Source of the DNA: Rhizobium sp. SL86
Lineage (GTDB): Bacteria > Pseudomonadota > Alphaproteobacteria > Rhizobiales > Rhizobiaceae
Length of the DNA stretch: 64,000 bases
NCBI RefSeq assembly: GCF_026672545.1
Contig: NZ_JAPPRJ010000001.1
Location: forward strand, 1,364,001 to 1,428,000
Direction: 5' to 3'
Below, in pieces: positions 45,241 through 53,372 of this stretch. The first letter of the stretch is position 1; each line of letters starts with the position of its first letter. Under the pieces are notes generated by a model. It saw only the letters and a list, made by a program, of their open reading frames with translations, was not told where the DNA came from and made no database searches. The translations under genes were made by a program, and so were the position numbers.

Positions 45241-46782
45241 TTATGCCCTCAGAGGCACGGCAATCGTTGCGTCGAACATCCGCAGCGCTTCGTCGGCCGG
45301 GATTGCCTTGCCGAAAAGAAAACCCTGGCCGTAGGTGCAGCCCATGCTGGAGAGGCTCGAAAGCTGGTCTTCGGTTTCTATCCCTTCGGCAGTCGTCGGC
45401 ACCTCGAGGCCGATCCCGAGGCCAACGATGGCCCTGACGATCTTTTCCTGCTTCTGCTGATCCTGGAACGACGTCACGAAGCTTCGATCGATCTTGATCT
45501 TGTCGAAGCTGAAGTTGGAAAGCTGCGCCAGGTTGGAATAACCGGTGCCGAAATCATCGAGAGCGACCGAAATTCCCGCAGTGCGCAATTCGCTGAGGAC
45601 CGATGCCGCCGTCTCCAGATCCTGGATCAGCGCGGTTTCGGTGATCTCGATCTCAAGCCTGCGCGGATCGAACCCGGTCTCCATCAGAATTGCGAGGATA
45701 CGAAGACCGAGCATCCTGTCCTTCAGCTGTATGGGCGAGATATTGAAAGAAAGGCGCGTATCAGCGGGCCAGCCGGCCGCGTCCCTGCAGGCCTGTCGCA
45801 GCAACAGATCCGTCAGTTTGGTCATCAGGCCACTTTCTTCGGCCAAAGGAATAAAATCGACGGGTGAAATGAAACTTCCGTCCTCCATCTGCCAGCGGGC
45901 AAGCGCCTCGAAACCGCTGATCTTGCCGGAATGCAGGTCTATGATCGGCTGATAGAAGGGTCTGATGCCGCCATAGGCGACGGCATGGCGGAGATTGCGC
46001 TCTGCGAGATCACGCCGCTGCGCCCGCTCGCGGATGGCGGCGTCGAAGACCTGGACCTTGCCGCGTCCGGCCGATTTTGCCGCATACATCGCCGCATCCG
46101 CCGCCCGCAGACATTCCGCACCCGTGGCGCCATCGGTGGGCGCAGTTGCAACGCCGATACTGGCGCCGACATCGAGTGTCGTGTCGTGGAAGGGGACCGG
46201 GCGGTTCAGCGATTGGAGGAGGGCCGTGGCGACCGGGAGCGCGAGGCTTGGCGTGTCGATGACGGCCACAAATTCGTCACCTCCCATGCGGAAAAGGTTG
46301 TCGTCCGCCACGTGCTCGCGCAGCCGCGCGGCAATGGTCGTCAGCACAACATCGCCGGCATGATGCCCGACGAGATCGTTGATGCGCTTGAATCCGTCGA
46401 GATCGATCATCAGGACCGAGAATTTGCGCGTCGAGTTGGGGGCCTCTTCCCACTGGCGAAGCCGGCGTTCCAGGCTATGGCGATTCTGCAGCCCGGTCAG
46501 ATGATCGTGCAGCGCCATCCAGTCGACCTGCGATTCCGCCTTCTGGCGCCGCGTCTTCTCCTGACGAAAATCCCAGAGACGCAGGATGCCATAGATCAGA
46601 CTGAGGAGGCCAAAGATATCCAGCGCGAGCAGGACTTCGTCGAGTTCATAATCCTCATGCTCCTGCAGGAAGGTCAGAAGCAACTCGTAGGCATCGAAAT
46701 GCACGAAGACGGCAAAGGCTGCAACACCCACCGCGCCCAGCAGCCACGCCTGCCAAACAGCTTTCCTGGCATAGATGTTCAT
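45241..46782 (-). CDS. Membrane-anchored GGDEF-EAL cyclic-di-GMP protein
   Basis: A 513-residue dual-domain protein in cyclic-di-GMP turnover. Two N-terminal membrane helices (AWLLGAVGVAAFAVFVHF; LLALDIFGLLSLIYGILRLW) precede a GGDEF domain with the intact active-site motif (RMGGDEFVAVID near residue 160), then an EAL domain with EALARWQ, ITETALIQDLETA and ALDDFGTGYSNLAQL. Both sets of catalytic residues look present, so it could synthesise, degrade or do both. No sensor domain is visible between the helices. It is a single gene beside tRNA-Pro. Confidence 0.93.
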   Translation of the reverse strand: MNIYARKAVWQAWLLGAVGVAAFAVFVHFDAYELLLTFLQEHEDYELDEVLLALDIFGLLSLIYGILRLWDFRQEKTRRQKAESQVDWMALHDHLTGLQNRHSLERRLRQWEEAPNSTRKFSVLMIDLDGFKRINDLVGHHAGDVVLTTIAARLREHVADDNLFRMGGDEFVAVIDTPSLALPVATALLQSLNRPVPFHDTTLDVGASIGVATAPTDGATGAECLRAADAAMYAAKSAGRGKVQVFDAAIRERAQRRDLAERNLRHAVAYGGIRPFYQPIIDLHSGKISGFEALARWQMEDGSFISPVDFIPLAEESGLMTKLTDLLLRQACRDAAGWPADTRLSFNISPIQLKDRMLGLRILAILMETGFDPRRLEIEITETALIQDLETAASVLSELRTAGISVALDDFGTGYSNLAQLSNFSFDKIKIDRSFVTSFQDQQKQEKIVRAIVGLGIGLEVPTTAEGIETEDQLSSLSSMGCTYGQGFLFGKAIPADEALRMFDATIAVPLRA

Positions 46783-46928
46783 AGTGACCGGCCAATCGAC
46801 TGGTGGCCGTCATGGCCGCGATGCGGATGGGCATTTCCGCAAGGGCTCATGTTTCCCTATCCGCTTTAAAAAACCGATAAGGAACCGAGGATTTATGAGC
46901 ACCCCCTCATTAAGCCAGTCCTATCAGC

Positions 46929-46942
46929 TTGATTCAGATCAA
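46929..46942. promoter_or_regulatory. FixK/FNR box upstream of ccoNOQP
   Basis: TTGATTCAGATCAA is a perfect TTGAT-N4-ATCAA anaerobox. Its centre lies about 105 bp before the ccoN ATG. A class II FixK promoter would start near 46977. Confidence 0.9.
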
Positions 46943-47040
46943 GGCCTGCTCGCCCTGCGGGTGAGATGAGTTCAAGCGGAGGGGTATGTCGGGGAAACCT
47001 GACGATAACCCGTGACTGTTCGCCTTTGGGGGATGTTCCA

Positions 47041-48660
47041 ATGAACAACACCGTTCCGATCGTGGCGCTGACCGTGGGGGCGTTCCTGGCGCTTCTGGGT
47101 GCCGGCTTCGCCCACGATCATCTGTTTTCAGCCCATATGTGGGTGCTTTTCTTCACGCTGACGGCGGCTACGATCGTCATGTTGCGTCGGGTCAAGTTCG
47201 CGCCGGCCGGCCAGGCCGCGCCCGACCGGTCCGGTTATTTCGACGAGGTCGTCAAATACGGCGCAATCGCCACCACCTTCTGGGGATGCGTCGGCTTCCT
47301 GGTTGGCGTGGTCGTCGCCTTGCAGCTTGCCTTCCCGGACCTGAATTTCGGTCCGTGGTTCAACTTCGGACGCATGCGCCCGCTGCACACCTCCGCCGTC
47401 ATCTTCGCATTCGGGGGGAATGCGCTGCTCTGTACGTCGTTCTATGTGGTGCAGCGCACGTCGCGCGCGCGCCTCTTCGGTGGTGACGGGCTCGGCTGGT
47501 TCGTTTTCTGGGGTTACCAGCTCTTCATCGTCATGGCCGCAACCGGCTATCTGCTGGGCATTACCCAGGGCAAGGAATATGCCGAGCCGGAATGGTATGT
47601 CGACCTCTGGCTGACCATCGTCTGGGTCGCCTATCTCGTGGCCTTCCTTGGCACCATCCTGATGCGCAAGGAACCGCATATCTACGTGGCGAACTGGTTC
47701 TACCTGGCCTTCATCGTCACGATCGCCATGCTGCACGTGGTCAACAACCTGTCTATCCCGGTCTCCTTCCTAGGCGTCAAGAGCTATTCAGCCTTTGCCG
47801 GCGTGCAGGACGCGCTGACGCAATGGTGGTACGGCCACAATGCCGTCGGCTTCTTCCTGACGGCAGGTTTCCTCGGCATGATGTATTATTTCGTGCCCAA
47901 GCAGGCAGGCCGCCCGGTCTATTCCTACCGCCTGTCGATCATCCACTTCTGGGCCCTGATCTTCATGTATATCTGGGCCGGCCCGCACCACCTGCACTAT
48001 ACGGCCCTGCCGGACTGGGCACAGACTCTCGGCATGGTGTTCTCGATCATGCTGTGGATGCCCTCCTGGGGCGGCATGATCAACGGCCTGATGACGCTGT
48101 CCGGCGCCTGGGACAAGATCCGCACAGACCCGATCATCCGCATGATGGTGATTGCGATCGCCTTCTACGGCATGTCGACCTTCGAAGGCCCGATGATGTC
48201 GGTGAAGGCCGTCAACTCGCTCAGCCACTACACGGACTGGACCATCGGTCACGTTCACTCAGGTGCGCTCGGTTGGGTCGGCATGATCTCCTTCGGCGCG
48301 GTCTACTTCCTCGTTCCGAAGCTGTGGAACCGCAACCGCCTCTACAGCCTCGCCATGGTCAACTGGCACTTCTGGCTCGCCACGCTCGGCATCGTCGTCT
48401 ACGCCGCCGTCATGTGGGTCGCCGGCGTCCAGCAGGGCCTGATGTGGCGCGAATATGACGATCAGGGCTTCCTGGTCTACTCGTTCGCCGAAACCGTCGG
48501 AGCCATGTTCCCCTACTATGTGCTGCGCGCCGTTGGTGGTGCCATGTACCTGGTTGGTGCACTCATCATGGCCTTCAACATCACCATGACCATCCTCGGC
48601 TACGAGCGGGAGGAATCGCTTCCCGGCGTCGTTCCTGCCGGTCTCCAGCCCGCCGAATAA
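47041..48660 (+). CDS. ccoN: cbb3-type cytochrome c oxidase subunit I (CcoN/FixN)
   Basis: The catalytic haem-copper subunit of the high-affinity oxidase used at very low oxygen. The 539 residues have twelve or so membrane helices. Haem and copper ligands are in [21 protein letters not shown] (low-spin His), [49 protein letters not shown] segment (the CuB His and Tyr region) and [18 protein letters not shown] 47041 has GGGGGA upstream; the upstream extension is not conserved. It begins ccoNOQP. Confidence 0.97.
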   Translation: MNNTVPIVALTVGAFLALLGAGFAHDHLFSAHMWVLFFTLTAATIVMLRRVKFAPAGQAAPDRSGYFDEVVKYGAIATTFWGCVGFLVGVVVALQLAFPDLNFGPWFNFGRMRPLHTSAVIFAFGGNALLCTSFYVVQRTSRARLFGGDGLGWFVFWGYQLFIVMAATGYLLGITQGKEYAEPEWYVDLWLTIVWVAYLVAFLGTILMRKEPHIYVANWFYLAFIVTIAMLHVVNNLSIPVSFLGVKSYSAFAGVQDALTQWWYGHNAVGFFLTAGFLGMMYYFVPKQAGRPVYSYRLSIIHFWALIFMYIWAGPHHLHYTALPDWAQTLGMVFSIMLWMPSWGGMINGLMTLSGAWDKIRTDPIIRMMVIAIAFYGMSTFEGPMMSVKAVNSLSHYTDWTIGHVHSGALGWVGMISFGAVYFLVPKLWNRNRLYSLAMVNWHFWLATLGIVVYAAVMWVAGVQQGLMWREYDDQGFLVYSFAETVGAMFPYYVLRAVGGAMYLVGALIMAFNITMTILGYEREESLPGVVPAGLQPAE

Positions 48661-48672
48661 GGAGTGGATCCC

Positions 48673-49404
48673 ATGTCCATTATGGAGAAACACCAGTTCA
48701 TCGAGCGCAACGCGACCCTGCTTCTCGTCGGCTCGCTGCTCGTGGTCTCGATCGGCGGTATCGTCGAAATCGCGCCGCTCTTCTACCTCGATAACACCAT
48801 CGAGAAGGTGGAAGGCATGCGGCCCTATTCACCGCTGGAGCTTGCCGGCCGCAACATCTACATCCGCGAAGGCTGCTATGTCTGCCACAGCCAGATGATC
48901 CGCCCGTTCCGGGATGAAGTGGAGCGTTATGGCCACTACAGCCTGGCGGCCGAGAGCATGTACGACCATCCCTTCCAGTGGGGTTCGAAGCGGACCGGGC
49001 CGGATCTCGCCCGTGTCGGTGATCGTTATTCCAACGAATGGCACGTGCAGCACCTCATCCGCCCGCGCGATGTGGTGCCGGAATCGGTGATGCCGAGCTA
49101 CGCCTTCCTGAAGGAAACGCCGCTCCAGGTGACGGACGTCACGATGGACCTCAAGGCCAACAGCCTTGTCGGCGTGCCGTACACGGAAGAGATGCTGCAG
49201 AACGCCAAGGCGGATCTTTCCGCCCAGGCGGACCCGAACGCCGATACCTCGGCGCTTCTCGCCCGCTATCCGAAGGCAAAGATCGGCGATTTCGACGGCG
49301 ATCCGGCGAAACTCACCGAGATGGACGCGCTCGTCGCCTATCTGCAGATGCTCGGCACGCTGGTCGATTTCACGACCTATGACGATGCCACCGGTTATCG
49401 CTGA
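48673..49404 (+). CDS. ccoO: cbb3 oxidase monohaem subunit CcoO/FixO
   Basis: The membrane-anchored c-type cytochrome subunit that passes electrons to CcoN. The 243 residues have an N-terminal helix ([21 protein letters not shown]) and a haem-binding [15 protein letters not shown]; the axial Met is in the [14 protein letters not shown] region. Downstream sequence ([10 protein letters not shown] before the haem site, [16 protein letters not shown] at the end) matches the family. ATG 48673 with AAGGAG eight bases upstream is preferred to the in-frame GTG at 48664. It is 12 bp downstream of ccoN. Confidence 0.96.
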   Translation: MSIMEKHQFIERNATLLLVGSLLVVSIGGIVEIAPLFYLDNTIEKVEGMRPYSPLELAGRNIYIREGCYVCHSQMIRPFRDEVERYGHYSLAAESMYDHPFQWGSKRTGPDLARVGDRYSNEWHVQHLIRPRDVVPESVMPSYAFLKETPLQVTDVTMDLKANSLVGVPYTEEMLQNAKADLSAQADPNADTSALLARYPKAKIGDFDGDPAKLTEMDALVAYLQMLGTLVDFTTYDDATGYR

Positions 49405-49416
49405 GGAGGTCTGGTG

Positions 49417-49569
49417 ATGGAAGTCTATACCGCAATGCGTCACTTCGCCGACAGCTGGGGCCTTCTGGCAATGACCCTGTTTTTCGTCGGCGTGGTGATC
49501 TTCACCTTGCTTCCCGGCGCGAGCACCTCGGCGAACGAGGCCGCAAAAATCCCTCTGAAGGAGGATTGA
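49417..49569 (+). CDS. ccoQ: cbb3 oxidase small subunit CcoQ/FixQ
   Basis: A 50-residue single-helix subunit, too short for most gene finders. It reads MEVYTAMRHFADSWGLLAM with the helix LLAMTLFFVGVVIFTLLPGA and ends in PLKED. A GAGGAGG site precedes ATG 49417. It lies in the ccoO-ccoP gap, three bases from the ccoP start. CcoQ stabilises the complex in other bacteria and is variable in sequence. Confidence 0.92.
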   Translation: MEVYTAMRHFADSWGLLAMTLFFVGVVIFTLLPGASTSANEAAKIPLKED

Positions 49570-49571
49570 TC

Positions 49572-50435
49572 ATGGCGGACAAACATATTGATGACATCAG
49601 CGGCGTCGAAACCACAGGCCATGATTGGGACGGGATCCGCGAACTGAACAATCCGCTGCCCCGCTGGTGGCTCTGGACCTTCTACGCCACCATCATCTGG
49701 GCGCTTGTCTATACCGTCATCTATCCGGCCTGGCCGATGCTGACGGATGCAACGAAGGGGGTTCTGGGTTATTCCAGCCGCAGCGAACTGGCGGCAGAAA
49801 TGGTGAGCGCCAAGGCGGCGCAGGCCGGCGTGCGCGACAAGATCGCAAACTCGTCCCTCGACCAGATCCTCGCCGACCCGCAGATGACCCAGTTTGCCAC
49901 CGCGGCCGGTGCCGCAGCCTTCAAGGTCAACTGTGTCCAATGCCACGGTTCCGGTGCCGCCGGCGGGGCGGGTTATCCCAACCTCAACGACGACGACTGG
50001 CTGTGGGGCGGTAGCGCCGAGGCCATTCACCAGACGATTGCCCACGGTATCCGGTATGCCGACGATGCGGACACCCGGATCTCCGAAATGCCGGCCTTCG
50101 CCGACATCCTGAAGCCCGAGGAAATCCGGCAGGTTGCAGCCTATGTCGTCAGCCTGACCGGCAAGCCGCGCGATACCGCCATGGTCGAGCCCGGCAAGCA
50201 GTTGTTCATCGACAACTGTGCGTCCTGCCACGGCGAGGATGCCAAGGGTAACCGCGAGTTCGGCGCCCCCAATCTGGCCGATGCCATCTGGCTGAAGGTG
50301 AAGGACGAAGCAGAGATCGCTCAGCAGATCCGCCAGCCGAAGCACGGCGTGATGCCGGGTTGGCAGGTGCGCCTCGGCGACACCACCGTCAAGGAACTGG
50401 CCGTCTACATCCACTCTCTCGGCGGCGGCGAATAA
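49572..50435 (+). CDS. ccoP: cbb3 oxidase dihaem subunit CcoP/FixP
   Basis: The dihaem cytochrome c subunit. The 287 residues have an N-terminal cytoplasmic stretch, a helix (RWWLWTFYATIIWALVYTVIYPAWP) and two haem motifs, CVQCH near residue 123 and CASCH near residue 219, with axial Met residues in ISEMPAFADIL and KHGVMPGWQVRL. All features are intact. ATG 49572 has AAGGAGG. The gene ends one base before the stop of the convergent vapC. Confidence 0.97.
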   Translation: MADKHIDDISGVETTGHDWDGIRELNNPLPRWWLWTFYATIIWALVYTVIYPAWPMLTDATKGVLGYSSRSELAAEMVSAKAAQAGVRDKIANSSLDQILADPQMTQFATAAGAAAFKVNCVQCHGSGAAGGAGYPNLNDDDWLWGGSAEAIHQTIAHGIRYADDADTRISEMPAFADILKPEEIRQVAAYVVSLTGKPRDTAMVEPGKQLFIDNCASCHGEDAKGNREFGAPNLADAIWLKVKDEAEIAQQIRQPKHGVMPGWQVRLGDTTVKELAVYIHSLGGGE

Positions 50436-50436
50436 A

Positions 50437-50859
50437 TCACGCCTCCGACAGATACTGCAGCAAAAGACCGGCCGGGGCGCGAATGCCCCGGTCGTTTGTC
50501 ATGAAGAGATGGCAGCCGCAGAACTCGGCGGTCGCCACATGCAGGGAATCGATAAGCTTCATGTTGAGTTCGGCGCCCAATTCGGCGGCGCGCTCGATCA
50601 GAGACAGCGTGACGGGGGCAAGCGTGATGAACTCTTTGTCGAAAAGCAGTTGTCGATAGACGTCAGCGCTGTCGTGGTTGCCTCGCCGCAGTGCGCCTCG
50701 AAGACATTCGCCGAGCGCCAGTTCGCTTGATACCAACTCTGTTTCAGGCTCCACACTGTCGAGCAAATCCTGCGCCATCGCGCGATAGTGCGGGTCTCCG
50801 TCAACGGCATAAATCAGAATGTTTGTATCGACGTAGATCCTGTGGCGCGCCTTACTCAT
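50437..50859 (-). CDS. vapC: VapC-type PIN-domain toxin
   Basis: A probable RNase toxin of 140 residues. The PIN domain shows the acidic active-site residues in VDTNILIYAVDGD (first Asp), SSELALGECLRG (Glu), KLIDSLHVATAEFCG (Asp) and FMTNDRGI (Asp). It overlaps the antitoxin gene by four bases (ATGA at 50856-50859), as expected for a VapBC operon. It is transcribed against the cbb3 genes and ends one base from the ccoP stop, lodged between ccoP and ccoG. Confidence 0.9.
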   Translation of the reverse strand: MSKARHRIYVDTNILIYAVDGDPHYRAMAQDLLDSVEPETELVSSELALGECLRGALRRGNHDSADVYRQLLFDKEFITLAPVTLSLIERAAELGAELNMKLIDSLHVATAEFCGCHLFMTNDRGIRAPAGLLLQYLSEA

Positions 50860-51128
50860 TCGTTGCCACGAAACTCTCGTATTTCCCTGAGCACCTCATC
50901 ACCTGACAGTCCGGACGAATGACGCGAGGCGTCTTGCAACAGCGCCCGAATTCTGTCCTTGCGATTTTGCCACGCTTCCGCGTTATCCTCGCCACTCGTC
51001 GCCGGCAGGTGCTCCCGCAGTGTCTCGACCACCACATCCATGCGGGAATGGTTTGTGCGGGCCGACACGCTGTCGATGCGCGACAGAAGGTCATCCGTCA
51101 ATTCGATTTCCAGTCTGTGCTTGCCCAT
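50856..51128 (-). CDS. vapB: VapB-type ribbon-helix-helix antitoxin
   Basis: A 90-residue antitoxin. The N-terminus KHRLEIELTDDLLSRIDSVSARTNHSRMDVVVETLREHL fits a ribbon-helix-helix fold (strand, then two helices). The C-terminal half is charged and helical, likely wrapping the toxin. ATG 51128 has GGAGACGG upstream. A longer in-frame reading to 51221 would overlap the FixK box of ccoG and is unlikely. Its promoter region is shared with that box, divergently. Confidence 0.85.
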   Translation of the reverse strand: MGKHRLEIELTDDLLSRIDSVSARTNHSRMDVVVETLREHLPATSGEDNAEAWQNRKDRIRALLQDASRHSSGLSGDEVLREIREFRGNE

Positions 51129-51207
51129 GGACCGTCTCCTGTTGCAACCAATATACGCGAGAATGCCGGGCCTTGCCATATTGGGCGCAAAGGTCGCACC
51201 TCGAGGA

Positions 51208-51221
51208 TTGATTTCCATCAA
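51208..51221. promoter_or_regulatory. FixK/FNR box upstream of ccoGHIS
   Basis: TTGATTTCCATCAA is a second perfect TTGAT-N4-ATCAA box, centred about 60 bp before the ccoG ATG. It sits between divergent vapB and ccoG. Confidence 0.9.
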
Positions 51222-51273
51222 GGAATAACAGGCATTTTGGAGGCAGGGTTTCGGTGATCAAGGATGGAAACCC

Positions 51274-52878
51274 ATGTCACTCGAAACCGCACATTCTGAA
51301 CATATCGACGCCGGCGCCGGCCAGCCGGGAACCGATGCGAGGGTGACGGGCCAGTCCTCTCCGTCCGCCTCTCCCAATCCCGAGCCTCTGTATTCGGCGC
51401 GCGAGAAGATCTTTCCCAAGCGGGTCGAAGGGCAGTTCCGGCGGTTCAAGTGGCTGGTCATGGCCGTGACGCTTGGCATCTATTATCTGACGCCCTGGAT
51501 CCGCTGGGACCGTGGCCCCTATGCGCCGGACCAGGCCGTGCTGGTGGATCTGGCCGGCCGTCGCTTCTATTTCTTTTTCATCGAGATCTGGCCGCAGGAG
51601 TTCTTCTTCGTCGCGGGCCTTCTCGTCATGGCCGGCTTCGGCCTTTTCCTGGTGACATCCGCCGTCGGACGGGCCTGGTGCGGTTATACCTGTCCCCAGA
51701 CGGTGTGGGTCGATCTCTTCATGGCCGTCGAACGGTTCATTGAAGGCGATCGTAATGCCCGCATGAAGCTGGAAACTGCCCCTTGGGGCCTGTCCAAGCT
51801 GTGGAAGCGCGTAGCAAAGCATGCAACCTGGCTTGCGATCGCGGTTGCCACCGGCGGCGCCTGGATCTTCTATTTTGCCGACGCCCCTTCTCTCGCCTTC
51901 GATTTCGTCACCGGACAGGCGAACTACGTGGCCTACTCCACCGTCGCAATCCTGACCGCCACGACCTATGTGCTGGGCGGCCTGATGCGCGAACAGGTCT
52001 GCATCTACATGTGCCCCTGGCCACGCATCCAGGGTGCCATGCTGGACGAGAACTCGCTCGTCGTGACCTATAACGACTGGCGTGGCGAGCCGCGCGGCAA
52101 ACACGCCAAGAAGGCGGCGAGCGCCAATCAGGTCGTCGGCGACTGCGTCGATTGCAATGCCTGCGTCGCCGTCTGTCCCATGGGCATCGACATTCGCGAC
52201 GGCCAGCAGCTTGCCTGCATCACCTGCGCGCTTTGTATCGATGCCTGTGACGGGGTCATGGACAAGCTGGGACGCGAACGCGGCCTCATCGCGTATGCGA
52301 CCCTCAACGAATACCAGTCGAACATGGCGCTCGCCACCGACAACGGGCGCACCTCGATCGATCCGAAGCGCGTGCGCAGCGACGATGGCAGCTTCAGCGA
52401 CAAGGTGCGCCATTTCAACTGGCGCGTCATCTTCCGCCCGCGCACGCTCGTCTACATGGGCGTGTGGAGCGCCGTCGGCATCGGCCTCATCGTCGCACTG
52501 CTCAGTCGCGACCGTCTGGAGGTCAATGTCGTCCACGACCGCAATCCGCAGTTCGTGGTGGAATCGGACGGCTCGATCCGCAACGGCTACACCATCCGCC
52601 TGCTGAACATGATCCCCGAAAAACGGACGATCCTGTTGTCGATGCAGGGGCTCAGCACGGCCGAGATGAAAATCCCGCAAGTGTCGAGCGACTATTCCGA
52701 CCGCGTCTTCGCAATCCCGGTGGAACCGGACAAGGCCACCACGCTCAAGGTCTTCGTGACGCTGCCCAAACATGCCGTCGAGGACGCACGGGAAGGCTTC
52801 CGCTTCATTGCCGAAGACCGTTCCAGCCACGAGCGCGACGTCTACAACGCCACCTTCTACACACCCGGAGCCAAGTGA
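51274..52878 (+). CDS. ccoG: cbb3 oxidase maturation ferredoxin CcoG/FixG
   Basis: A membrane iron-sulfur protein needed for copper delivery to the cbb3 oxidase. The 534 residues have several helices (KWLVMAVTLGIYYLTPWIRW, FFVAGLLVMAGFGLFLV, TWLAIAVATGGAWIFYFAD), CGYTCPQTVW and VCIYMCPWPRIQ cysteine motifs, and two 4Fe-4S sites, CVDCNACVAVCP and CITCALCIDACD. The C-terminal domain is Ig-like. It starts a unit with ccoH overlapping the stop. Confidence 0.96.
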   Translation: MSLETAHSEHIDAGAGQPGTDARVTGQSSPSASPNPEPLYSAREKIFPKRVEGQFRRFKWLVMAVTLGIYYLTPWIRWDRGPYAPDQAVLVDLAGRRFYFFFIEIWPQEFFFVAGLLVMAGFGLFLVTSAVGRAWCGYTCPQTVWVDLFMAVERFIEGDRNARMKLETAPWGLSKLWKRVAKHATWLAIAVATGGAWIFYFADAPSLAFDFVTGQANYVAYSTVAILTATTYVLGGLMREQVCIYMCPWPRIQGAMLDENSLVVTYNDWRGEPRGKHAKKAASANQVVGDCVDCNACVAVCPMGIDIRDGQQLACITCALCIDACDGVMDKLGRERGLIAYATLNEYQSNMALATDNGRTSIDPKRVRSDDGSFSDKVRHFNWRVIFRPRTLVYMGVWSAVGIGLIVALLSRDRLEVNVVHDRNPQFVVESDGSIRNGYTIRLLNMIPEKRTILLSMQGLSTAEMKIPQVSSDYSDRVFAIPVEPDKATTLKVFVTLPKHAVEDAREGFRFIAEDRSSHERDVYNATFYTPGAK

Positions 52879-53372
52879 TGAGCACCCGTCAGGCCAAGGA
52901 ATTCGTCTTTACCGGCTGGCATATGCTGGGCGTGATCTGCCTCTTCTTCGGCACCATCATCTCGGTCAACTTCTTCATGGCCTATCAGGCGATCCACAGC
53001 TGGAGCGGCATCGTGGTGGAAAACACCTATGTCGCGAGCCAGCAGTTCAACACCAAGGTCGCCGAAGCCCGTAAGCTGAATGGCAGCGGCATTTCCGGCA
53101 GCCTCACGGTAAAAGACGGCGTTGTCCGCTACGCGATCGCCGATGCCACGGGGAGGCCCGTGCTTGCCGATCGGGTCACCGCGAGCTTCCGGCGGCCGGT
53201 TGGCGATCACCAGGATTTTCAGGTTCAGCTTTCTGATCTCGGCGACGGTCTTTTCGAGGCGAGCCGAGAGGTCCTGCCGGGTCACTGGATCGTCGAGATC
53301 TCGGCGCTTCGCGACGATCAGCGGATCCTGCATCACACCCAGCGCATCGCGGTGATCGGGGACGGACAATGA
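52878..53372 (+). CDS. ccoH: cbb3 oxidase assembly protein CcoH/FixH
   Basis: A 164-residue membrane protein needed for oxidase assembly. One N-terminal helix (WHMLGVICLFFGTIISVNFFM) is followed by a periplasmic domain (VVENTYVASQQFNTKVAEARKL, SFRRPVGDHQDFQVQL, HWIVEISALRDDQRI). The helix and YVASQQFN motif match FixH. The ATG overlaps the ccoG TGA by one base at 52878, and its end overlaps ccoI by four, so translation is coupled. Confidence 0.95.
   Translation: MSTRQAKEFVFTGWHMLGVICLFFGTIISVNFFMAYQAIHSWSGIVVENTYVASQQFNTKVAEARKLNGSGISGSLTVKDGVVRYAIADATGRPVLADRVTASFRRPVGDHQDFQVQLSDLGDGLFEASREVLPGHWIVEISALRDDQRILHHTQRIAVIGDGQ

Noticed and set aside
46895..46969. A 24-codon frame with a ribosome site upstream of ccoN
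   Set aside because: It contains the FixK box and ends before the predicted transcription start, so it cannot be on the ccoN transcript; no homologous peptide is known to me.
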